Program-made: the position numbers and the translations under genes
Shown here: positions 55,064-64,000 of the stretch, piece after piece
Numbering within the stretch: position 1 is the stretch's first letter
Layout of the letters: the number at the start of each line of letters is the position of its first letter
From: Juglans regia
Taxonomy: Eukaryota; Streptophyta; Magnoliopsida; Fagales; Juglandaceae
Direction: 5' to 3'
Length of the DNA: 64,000 nt
Assembly (NCBI RefSeq): GCF_001411555.2
Contig: NC_049907.1
Span: 11,154,622-11,218,621, forward strand
The notes under the pieces: model-generated
Database searches by the model: none
Told to the model about the DNA's origin: nothing
The model's input: the letters and a program-made list of their open reading frames with translations, nothing else

Positions 55064-58000
55064 TGTAATACCCGAACCTTCCTAAGTAGGTTCTTACGTA
55101 ATTTATTAACTCTTAAATTAAATATTTTGAGATAAGACTTTTATTATTTTATTAAATTATTTTTAAGATGAGTGTATTATTATTTTATGTGGGTTATTAA
55201 ATAATTCAAGAGTGTAATTTTATGACTTTACAATATTTTCGTTCAATCCCTTTAATTTTATTTATTCAAGAAATGGCCCAAACTCTTTTGATCTCCCCAC
55301 ATTTGATCTCCACCATTCATTCCCTAGCTTATGGGACAAGTTGATTTAAATCCATTGACTTTTCTTCTCCTTGAAACCATAACTTCCTCAAGAAGCCTAG
55401 TGAATTCTTTACCTTCTCCTACATGACAGCTTCCAAGTTAAGTAAGTCATTCTCTCCTCTTTTCCCTACACCTGTCAGTCCTAAGGTAAACAAAAAGGAG
55501 AAAAATTCTTCAAGAGCCCCTCTCATCACACGAGGAACCCTTCGGTTTCCCCCAACTGCACGACCTCTCCTTTCTTCAAGCCGATCTCTCCCACCTCCTA
55601 AACCTAAGATTTCCACCGAAAATCTTCAAGGAAAATCAACCTCGTAAGTGAATTTCTATGACTCTAATCTCTAGTTTGAAGCCTTAGATCTATGGGTTTA
55701 ACCTAGGTTTTCTTTTAAGAAATTTTCTGCTTGTGTTCCAGCCTTGGGATTTTGGATTTCTCTTCCACTTCTCGTCTATTGTGTGTTATGTGGCTTGAAA
55801 GGGAGCCAAATCAGGTGATGTTCATTCCCCTAAGATTTCTTGCTATTGAGATTATGCTAAGAAAATGTGTGCCTTGTAATTGAGGGTTTCGAATTATAGT
55901 CTAGCCGAGTGTTGTGTGGAAATTTCCTAGACTAGTTTCTCGTTGCCTTCTCTAGTGATTGATCTAGTGGGTAGTAACCGAAACCCCTATTTTCTGGGCA
56001 GACCGAGTGTCTTGAGGTGGCTTTGTCGTGTGTTCTTATCATTTGTAATGGTATATTTTTTGGTTTAAGTTTGTTAGTCACAAGTGATGACTATTTTATC
56101 TATTGTGTATATATATACATGAAGAAGCCGTGAGTTATGCCGTATTTTGTAGTGTTTGAGCTGTGTGTTGCAAGGAAAATTTGTAGTCCCTTTCTTATGA
56201 TCTCTTGAGTCCAAGCCATGTCTTTTATTATGCTTTTATGTGTTAAATTAATGAAGTTAAGGTTTATAATTTTTAAACACTTCTTCCTCAAGTTTATGGC
56301 CTAAGTAAGCCACTAAGAGTTTTAAATCTAAACTAGTAAGCTTACTTAGGAATTTTAAATTGCCAAGAGTTTGTATCTTTTTATTGGTGCTGTGTTTCAT
56401 AAAATATATGAGGTTTTTCTTAATTTTCTACCACTCTTGTAATATTTAATTGTATGGTAGAGATTTGGTTAATTGAGAGATATTGAATACCATGAATGTA
56501 CTGAGATTGCTAGCTATCCATGTACTACAGAAACTCTGAAAATATGTTCTGTTTTTTAAGCCTAAACCAGCCCATTTTACCCTTTGCTCAACTTCACCCC
56601 TTTTTGTTTAATCAAAGATAAACCTTAGTATGGACAACCCTTGAAGAACAAGTGACAAAAGCCGACCTCTTGTAAGCATTGCATTTTGTTGAATTTACTT
56701 TCCACATGATGTTACAAGTTGTCAAAATGCCCTTTTGATAAAATTTCCAGATTTGGGTGGTACCTCCTTGTTCCTTACCACACTTAAATAAATCTCTACC
56801 ATCCTATACATTTTAACTTATAATTCCTACCTATCCCTTATATAGAAAATAGTAGCGTTTAAAGAGGGACAACAAGCAAGCTTCATACTTTCATGAGTTT
56901 CTTTAAATATTGGAATGAGGATACTAAGGGTTGACTTAGTGCCATGTATGTAGGTAAATGGGTTAAGGAAGACGCCTTAATTCCAATTTGGAATTTAAGT
57001 GGCATATGGGTGTTGAATAGTAAAGTCTTATGTGAAATGAATTTTAATATGTTTATTCCATTTCATTGAATATGAGTTTATTTTCAAGATTCAAGAAACC
57101 TACTTGTAAAGCATCGAGGTAAGTAGCTATGACCATGCTCCTTACACACAAAACTCTCTTATGAAAGAATGTCTCTCTCTTTCCACATGTTTCTCTTATG
57201 AAAGAATATATAATATATTGTACAAGCCTTTTTTGGTAGCGCCTGTTAAGTACCCTATTGATTACAACTGTGTATATAAGGTAATGCATCATGAGATTTT
57301 ATGCATGCTCTCTTAAATAACTACGTCGTACCTACATGTCATGCTGACATGGAACACTCCTTTCAAAGAAAAGCATATGCATTTGGACTAAGGAAAGATA
57401 ACGAAAATGTTTGACTGCAAGGAAAAGAAAGAAAAGGAATGAAAGCATGAAAGTACATAATGACCACATGAATGAAAGGGTACCAAAGGAATGGGCAGAT
57501 TGCAATGCTGGGTAAGTAGTACTGGTAGTGCACCCAGTGGTACCCCCATGAAAGGGATTCCCAACCTGTGCCCATGGGCGGGATCCAAGTCCATAAGACC
57601 GCTAACCCCAACACACGGGGTGTAATAGTGTACTGACCAAAGAAAGTGAAACATAAAGTTATTTCTTAGAAATGTTTATGCATGAAAGCAAATAAATGTT
57701 TATGCATGAAAGTAGAGTTATTCCTTAAACTATTTATGCATGAAAGCATTGTTAAGAATCAACAAATGTTTTATGTATACATGCTTTCAAAAGAAAAGAT
57801 TATGTGATTAATAAGTTAACAGCATGGTGTACTGCTTACTGAGTATTAGACTCACTTTGTGTTTATGTTTTAAACATCCAGGTATGTATAAAGAGGCTAT
57901 GGAGCTAGGCACTGCTGAGGAGGGAGGGGCCGATGCTTAGAGTTTCCCTGACGGTTCGACTTTGAGGATGATGGTTTATGTTTTTATGTTTTACGGTGGG

Positions 58001-58429
58001 TCCCATTTTGGGACGTTTTGTTGGGTTAATGTTGGGACAATATGTCTTCGGACATGATGTAAGTACTATGGTGGGGTGATGATAATGTCGTAACTTCTAT
58101 GGCGGGGTGATTGTAACCTGACATACGATGGTTTAACGCCTTTTTGTATGTGTTATAGGGACTGAGTCCCCTCTTATTTAGGATTAGTTATGTTTGATGA
58201 ATGAATGATGGACTCTGAGAGTCCTTTAATTAGAGTATTGAATAGATCATTTATCAGGTGTCCCTTCTAAATTTGAAGTACAGAACATGCATGACATGTT
58301 CACGTATATCCCTTTTACCCTCGTAGAAAAAAAAATCATAATATATTGTAGTACTAATAATAATAAGGAAAGAACAGGTAAATTGCCACGACCTCGTCCT
58401 AGGATTAGGATTTGGGCAGGGTTGTGACA
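55064..58429 (+). mobile_element. Solo LTR of a large Ty3/Gypsy-type element (3366 bp)
   Basis: ATTAT flanks it exactly (55059-55063 and 58430-58434). It starts TGTAATACCCGAACC and ends CAGGGTTGTGACA (TG..CA). No second copy of either end is found inside, and no gag-pol, so this is a single LTR left by recombination. The size, the CTTACTGAGTATTAGACTCA block near 57836 and the following CAGGTATGTATAAAGAGGCT resemble the long LTRs of Tekay/Del-type chromoviruses. Internal short tandems include three copies of TGTTTATGCATGAAAG near 57670-57750. All frames inside are incidental. Confidence 0.8.
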
Positions 58430-58579
58430 ATTATACCCATAAAAGTAGGCATTATACTCATTAAACTAAAAGTGTTATGTTTATGGAGCAGTAATCCTTT
58501 AAAATCCATTCTATCTTTAAATCTCTCTCCTTCATACACAACATACACAACAATCCACGCATTGCGCGGGTTATAGGCT

Positions 58580-59045
58580 CGTTTAGCTTAATTAAATAGC
58601 CCACGTACGTTCCTAACTATGCATAAACAAACTCTCGCGCACACATTATAGACATGCATACGTACAAATCGATAGATAAATGAGGATATACTCATGTGGT
58701 TTATGTTTGGCTTTCAATTCTGCACATTTTTTTTAACGTAGCTTTCAATTATAAGTAGTATGAAAAAGATGCAATGATCAGTAATTGTAAAAAATTAGAT
58801 AAAGTGCATCGAACAAAATGATATGTACCTATTTTTGCAAACGTCACGTACATCGTCCTATTTTTTTCTCAAATCCAGAAAATGCTGCTTGATCCTCTAC
58901 TACTCAAGGTTGCATATATATAAGATAGTCAAAAGCAAGTAGATCGAGCATTTGAATTACGCTAAAAAATTACATGCCATCAATGAACAAAGAAACTTCA
59001 ACACTCACTGCTTTGTCCTGATCAAGATCATTCATGATTTCAAAC
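58580..59045. other. Spacer, nothing recognised
   Basis: AT-rich sequence between the foldback MITE and the GC-richer segment. Confidence 0.35.
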
Positions 59046-59866
59046 TTACGGTTATATAGATCTAAAATCAACAGTTTGCTCCCAAAGCAATGGAATTGTA
59101 GCCCAATTACCACAACACAATTTTAAATCGAATCCCACGTTGTAGCCTCTCCCATGCCCAGTCCATATGCACTGGCTCCTCGCCACACAATCGCATTTTT
59201 GGAACACCTCAGGAAAAGCAATCCACCACAGCCCAGCCAGCACCTGATGCCAAACACCATGGAAACCACCCCCAACAACCATATTCCCAGCCCCTGTTTT
59301 GCATTCACAAAGACAAAGCACTCCACCAACGTCATGCATGAGAAACCAGCAATTCGGCCACCACCAAGAGAGGCCAACTCTGACCTAAACCACCCTTGCA
59401 GCACCACCTTTGGGACCTTGGAGGCCATCGATGTTTTATGCTATGCGAGGCAGTGCTTGGAGGAGCTACTGATTGCTCTGTTTTCGGGTGGAGAAATAGA
59501 GGTGTTTTGTGGCTTACAATGGAGGTGACGGGGAGACGCTGGGCAGTGATAGGGGAGTTTCCAATCAGTGGAGGATGACCTTGTAGCGCCCTTTGTGGTG
59601 GCTTGGGGTCGCAACATAGAAAGTGGAGATGAGAGAGTTTCTAGCACAGCGTAGAGGAAACCAAGGAGGCAATGATGTTCTCTATGGCTGTCTAAGGCAG
59701 CAGAAAGAGGCAGTGATGGAGGGGCTATGGTTGAATGTGGTGCAGCAGTTGTTGCTACTAGGAGGGAGATACCATGATGGCTGCGGGCGCCACGGGACGT
59801 GAGATTTCTTCTAACTATATTCCTTCTGAGTAACTTTTCCCTTTCAGCTTCCCATTCTCTATCTTT
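59046..59866. other. GC-richer unassigned segment next to Gypsy LTR
   Basis: Long open frames exist on both strands (minus 59123-59428 and 59441-59872; plus 59154-59528) because the composition has few stops. None shows a domain I know. The minus-strand reading has CCTCCATTG/CCATGG-rich, leader-like character. It may be a decayed exon, a transduced fragment or part of another element. Confidence 0.3.
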
Positions 59867-60231
59867 TGTCATGTTACCTCCCGCATAGTTTTATTTGAGC
59901 CATCCATTTAATCCAACCACTGGAAATTACCATCACATATTACTTTCAGAAGTCCAGTTGCTTAGTCTTCTTTTGACTGAGTCCTTAGTTTAGTAGATCA
60001 GGTTGTTATTTTATGTTATGGATTTAGTGGTGTCCAGCTGTACGTAGTGGGTAAACATGATTGTAGTGGCTCCAACTTTGTTTGTTGGTTAGTTATTATT
60101 GTAATTGTATTTAAAGTGCTGTTATCTGACGAATGGAAAAGGAGAATTCAATTTGGTTTTTATCGTATATCTAGAGGCAATGGTCCCTTGAAGGACCAGA
60201 TTTCCTTACTTAAATTAGAGAGTTCGTAACA
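59867..60231 (+). repeat. Gypsy 5' LTR
   Basis: Starts TGTCATGTTACCTCCC and ends AGTTCGTAACA (TG..CA), followed by the PBS. It is 365 bp. The partner LTR is not in the window, so the left boundary rests on TG and the PBS distance only. Confidence 0.6.
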
Positions 60232-60232
60232 G

Positions 60233-60246
60233 TGGTATCTAGAGAC
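60233..60246 (+). other. Primer binding site, altered
   Basis: TGGTATCTAGAGAC starts one base after the LTR. It resembles the initiator-Met tRNA complement TGGTATCAGAGC with an inserted T and later changes. Confidence 0.55.
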
Positions 60247-60257
60247 AGGTCGGTTCC

Positions 60258-61660
60258 ATGGCAGAAGGAAGCCGACTTTCACAATTTTCTGAAGTTGTTA
60301 CATAGCTGAGAAATGAAAATACAGAAATGAATGAGGCCCAGACTCGGCAACAAACTTTATTGGAAGAGCTTATCAAGCAAGTAGACAATCTTGCCAACAA
60401 CTATACAACCCTTTCCCATACCTTTGCCACCACACCCCATAAAGAGTTCCACCCTCACCATTCCAACTCATGTAGTAGCCAAAATCTTGAAATGCCCAAT
60501 ACCCATTTTAACCCAGTTTTTGAACACCAAAGTGGGATCCAAAGTAGAACCATGAGACTTGATTTCCCCAAGTTTGATGGGTTTGACCCCAACGGGTGGG
60601 TCTTTAGAGCCCAACAATTTTTTGACTACCACAAGACACCTGATACACAGAAAATTCAGCTAGCTTCCTTCCATATGGAAGGTAAAGCCCTTACTTGGTA
60701 ACAGTGGCTATTGGCTTCCCATCCAATCACCACTTGGCCCAAGTTTGTGGAGGCATTACAAGTCTGATTCGCACCCACACCTTTTGATGATCCAGTAGCA
60801 GATTTTACAAAGTTAAGACAAACATCCACTATGGTGGAGTACCAAACTGATTTTGAAGTACTATCCAACTGTATCTCGGGGCTTCCAAAGGAGTTTCAAA
60901 TTAGTACTTTTCTTAGCGGGTTATGCATTGATATTCAGATCATGGTCACTCTGTTTAGACCAACTACCCTCCCTACAACTTTTGGTCTAGCCCGACTATA
61001 TGAAGAAGAAGTATGGCGCATGTTCAAAAATCAGAAAAATTCCAGCACATTCCAGTCAATTCCAATAAACCAAATTCCCCCCAAAACAATTTTCCTAGAC
61101 TTCCAGCACCTAATCCCACTCGACTATTATGACGCCCACCTCCTCATTACCCCCCTCGACCAAACAGAGACCAACCCAATAAAGCCAACCTTCCCATACA
61201 GCGTATTACCTCTGCACAGATGAAGGAGAGAAGGGATCGTGGTCTTTGCTGCTACTGTGATGATAAATGGGCTCTGGGACACCGGTGTAGAACTCCCAAG
61301 CTATTTCTTTTGGAAGGATTGGAGGCTGAAAATGAGGAGGAAATTTTTGAAGATGTCTGTGAAGAACCTGCAATGAGAGAAGAACAAAATATAGATAAGG
61401 AAGGAGCATTACTTGGCATATCATTACATGCAATTTTAGGTACTCCCACTCCTCGAACCATGCGACTATGGGGTGTATTAAAGCATAGATCTGTGGTTGT
61501 TTTAATTGACTCTGGGAGTACTCATAGCTTCATCGACCCTAGTATGGCCAAGAAAACCAATCTAGGTGTTAGACGAAGCCACAACCTTACGGTGATGGTA
61601 GCTAATGGGGATCAGTTACCTTGCCTAGGCTGTTGTGATATAATTCCATTTCATCTTTAA
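60258..61660 (+). pseudogene. Gypsy gag and protease
   Basis: Starts MAEGSRLSQFSEVVT, with a stop soon after. Retrotrans_gag core: LDFPKFDGFDPNGWVFRAQQ, FFDYHKTPDTQKIQLASFHM, EGKALTW, VEYQTDFEVLSN, FLSGLCIDIQ (60550-60930). Zinc knuckle: CCYCDDKWALGHRC near 61249-61293, followed by KLFLLEG. Protease: SLHAILGTPTPRTMRLWG, then VVLIDSGSTHSFID near 61495-61540 with the catalytic Asp, then MVANGDQLPCLGCC. Frameshifts separate gag from the knuckle. Stops include TGA at an expected Arg (VRFAP). Confidence 0.85.
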
Positions 61661-63470
61661 GGTAACTACCTTTTGGCTAATTTATATTTGCTGCCCTTAG
61701 TGGGATGTGATTTGGTTCTTGGGGTGGATTGGCTTTCCCACCTAGGTCCCATTCTTAAGGATTTCTCCCGGCTTACGATGAAATTTACTTGGTGTGGAAA
61801 AAGGATGCAGCTTTAAGGGCTTAGCCCTTTGGATTTAACTATGGAAGATGCAGAAAATTTTTACATGCAGACAAAGGGGACTCACAAAGGATTAGTGCTA
61901 TAATTAATGGAAGTTTCAAGTGAAAACTCATCAACTACTATTCCTGAGAAGATACAGCCAATATTAAAGTGATTTCACTCTATTTTTCAAGAGCCAAAAA
62001 GGCTCCCCCCACGCCGAAGTCATGATCACAAGATTTCTCTCATGGATGGCACTAAACCAATCAGCATTCGGCCTTATCGCTATCCTTACTATCAAAAGGA
62101 AGAAATTGAAAGAATAGTTGACAAGCTGCTGAAAAACGGAGTCATACGACCTATCCAAAGCCCTTATTCTTCCCTCGTATTATTGGTGCTCAAAACGAAT
62201 GGCAGTTGCCGAATGTGTGTTGAATATCGGGCTCTCAATCCAGCCACCATCAAAGATAAGTATCCAATTCCTATCATTGATGAACTCTTAGATGAATTGG
62301 GAGGGGCGTCAATATTTTCTAAGCTTGATTTATGATCGGGGTACCATCAAATTCGTGTAGAATCTCATGATATCTCAAAAATAGCCTTCCAAACCCACCA
62401 AGGTTACTATGAATTTCTAGTAATGTCTTTTGGCCTTACTAATGCCCCATCCGCCTTCCAAGGGCTTATGAATGATATTTTTCGCCCATATTTACGAAAA
62501 TTCGTTATTGTATTTTTTGATGACATTTTAATATTTAATAAGTGCTGGGATGACCATATTTTACATCTGGAAACTGTACTGAAGCTACTCCAACAGCACC
62601 AATTGTATGCAAAGATGTCAAAATGCAGGTTTGGATGTTCGAAAATAGAGTACTTGGGACATATCATCTCCTCAAGTGGGGTCCAAGCAGATCCTAACAA
62701 GATTTCTAGTATGTTGTAGTGGCCTTTACCTACTTCACTTAAAGCTTCACGGATTACTACCACAAATTCATTAAAAATTATGGAAGCATAGCATCCCCCC
62801 TTATTGCACTACTATGAAAGGATGCTTTTCAATGGAATCCAAAGGCCATGGAAGCCTTCCACCAACTCAAATAGGTTATGACTACTTCTCCGGTTTTGGG
62901 ACTCCCAAATTTCTCAAAAACATTCATTGTTGAATGTGATGCGTTAGGAGACGGCATTGGTGCGATACTAATGCAAGAGGGAAGGTCTTTGACCTATCTA
63001 AGTTAGGGACTCAAAGGAAAGAACCTACATTAATCTAACTACGAAAATGAGCTTCTTACTCTTGTCATGGCAGTAAAAAAATGGAGGGCCTATCTATTGG
63101 GACAAAAGTTTAAGATTCGTACAGACCAACAGGCACTTAAATATTTGGTTGAGCAGCGAATTGGTACCCCAACACAACATAAATGGATCTCAAAGTTGAT
63201 AGGTTATGAGTTTACAGTAGAATACAAAGTTGGGTGTGAGAACAAAGCTACGAATGCCTTGTCCAGAAGGGGGAATATGGAGCAAACAGTCTATACAGTA
63301 ACTCTCACACAGTTGGAAACACCTTGGATTGACAGAGTAAAGAAGGCTTACCCAATTGATGAGCTCCTTCAAAGACTTCTTAGACAACTCCAAGATGGCA
63401 CCCTCTCGGATCATAAGTTCCAACTATGGCAAGGCATAGTACTCTAGAAAGGTAGAATCCATCTAGGTAC
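61661..63470 (+). pseudogene. Gypsy reverse transcriptase and RNase H
   Basis: RT at 62042-62720: PISIRPYRYPYYQKEEIERI, VRPIQSPYSS-type motif, RMCVEYRALNPATIKDKYPI, FSKLDL followed by TGA where Arg is expected (RSGYHQIRV), FGLTNAPSAFQGLMN, FVIVFFDDILIF (FFDD catalytic site), YLGHIISSSGV. RNase H: VECDALGDGIGAILMQEGR near 62930-62990, NELLTLVMAVKKWRAYLLG, IRTDQQALKYLVEQR, and NKATNALSRR, where Asn replaces the usual Asp of ADALSRR. Stops at several Gln and Arg codons. Confidence 0.88.
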
Positions 63471-64000
63471 TAGTCAAGAGCTTCAGCAGTTGGCCCTACA
63501 AGAGATGCACAATCACCCGTTAGCAGGACATTTAGGATATCATAAAACCTTAGCTCGGGTTAGAAAAAATTTTTACTGGCCTGGATTAAAGGTTGCAGTC
63601 AGACATCATGTACGAGAATGTGAGATCTGCTAGCAAAGCAAAATTGAACAGAGCCCCCCTGCAGGACTACTCCAGCCTCTACCCATTCCTGAAAGACCAT
63701 GGACTGACATTAGCATGGATTTCATTGAAGGTTTGCCTCAATCCCATAACAAAAATGTCATCATGGTGGTGGTCGACCATTTGACTAAGTATGCTCACTT
63801 TATTGCACTCAGTCATCCCTACACTGCCACTACTATTGTTGGACTATTTATTGACAACATCTTCAGATTGCATAGTATCCCTAAATATATTGTAAGTGAC
63901 CGAGATCCCCTTTTTATCTCTCATTTTTGGAAAGAGCTCTTCCGTTTACAACAAACACAACTCAACACTAGCACTGCCTACCATCCACAAACGGATGACC
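63471..64000 (+). pseudogene. Gypsy integrase, truncated by the window edge
   Basis: The zinc-binding HHCC part reads EMHNHPLAGHLGYHKTLARV then RHHVRECEIC with a stop where CQ is expected. The core begins PERPWTDISMDFIEGLPQ (first Asp), continues VDHLTKYAHFIALSHPYTAT, IPKYIVSDRDPLFISHFWKE (second Asp) and TAYHPQTDD at the last base. The third catalytic Glu would lie just outside the window. Confidence 0.88.

Larger units (their letters stand above)
54512..58579. mobile_element. Foldback MITE (about 0.7 kb) interrupted by a solo LTR
   Basis: The left end AGCCTATAACTCGCGCAATG continues for about 61 bp and is matched, reverse-complemented, by the right end 58579-58519 (AGCCTATAACCCGCGCAATG). 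Both arms share GTGTATGTTGT-TATGAAGGAGAGAGATTT. Subtracting the LTR and one duplication leaves about 697 bp. Its left half also contains a second internal palindrome (54668-54985). Long inverted ends suggest a Mutator-like or foldback element. The 9-bp flanks do not match well. Confidence 0.7.
59867..64000 (+). mobile_element. Ty3/Gypsy retrotransposon, 5' part, continues beyond window
   Basis: 5' LTR 59867-60231, PBS-like site, gag, zinc knuckle, protease, RT, RNase H and the first two thirds of integrase in Ty3 order, all in plus orientation. The 3' LTR is outside. The zinc knuckle type (CCYCDDKWALGHRC) and the protease LIDSGSTHSFID fit plant chromoviruses of the Reina-like kind, but the chromodomain is not in the window. 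Multiple stops make it non-autonomous. Confidence 0.88.

Noticed and set aside
55423..55647. Overlapping ORFs on both strands (65-74 aa)
   Set aside because: They fall inside the solo LTR, have no domain, and overlap each other.
1..64000. A new multi-gene system
   Set aside because: Only two host genes are supported. They lie on opposite strands 15 kb apart and belong to known families; the rest is mobile-element sequence. I see no evidence for a novel pathway or defence system.

Overview
This is nuclear DNA from a flowering plant, most likely a woody eudicot. The evidence is GT-AG introns, a multi-exon laccase, L1-type LINEs with a C-terminal RNase H, Ty1/Copia and Ty3/Gypsy elements primed by initiator-Met tRNA, hAT- and Mutator-type elements, and AT-rich spacers. 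I cannot fix the species from sequence alone. A recurring short repeat built on GAGATGAG reminds me of Fagales/Juglandaceae genomes, but that is an impression only.

Two host genes look intact. (1) A laccase (multicopper oxidase) on the + strand, 26610-29438: six exons and 572 codons plus stop, with all four copper-ligand motifs and a signal peptide. (2) A pyridoxamine-5'-phosphate-oxidase-like FMN split-barrel protein of the Alr4036 type on the - strand, 52654-45058: seven exons and 197 codons plus stop. Its fifth intron is 6.2 kb because a non-coding LTR element and several MITEs sit in it. All splice junctions I derived are GT-AG and keep frame. The two genes are not obviously linked in function.

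The rest is mostly transposon debris. 1-4310: a decayed Copia pol on the - strand, split by two MITEs and one copy of an AT-rich repeat; a second copy of that repeat lies at 1-1600. 4377-20480: three L1-type LINEs. LINE1 and LINE2 are on -, LINE3 is on +, and a Copia gag-protease piece is wedged between the 5' ends of LINE2 and LINE3. 20919-23410: a 2.5-kb non-autonomous hAT element with an exact 8-bp target duplication, carrying SINE fragments with their own duplications. 23411-26609: laccase upstream region. 29840-33997: a Copia element with both LTRs, PBS and a broken gag-pol. 34000-44900: MITEs, Gypsy fragments and AT-rich spacer. 45058-52654: the FMN-protein gene. 53655-54040: a hairpin-rich tandem repeat. 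54512-58579: a foldback MITE holding a 3.4-kb solo LTR. 59867-64000: the 5' part of a decayed Ty3/Gypsy element that runs off the window.

I found no operon-like, CRISPR-like or otherwise new gene system. The observations most worth checking are the ATGA start-stop overlap shared by LINE2 and LINE3, the LTR element and its one-sided MITE in intron 5, the gene-like leader inside the hAT element, the tandem hairpin array, the GC-rich hairpin island near 35.7 kb, and the unplaced exon-like segments at 44.5-45.8 kb.
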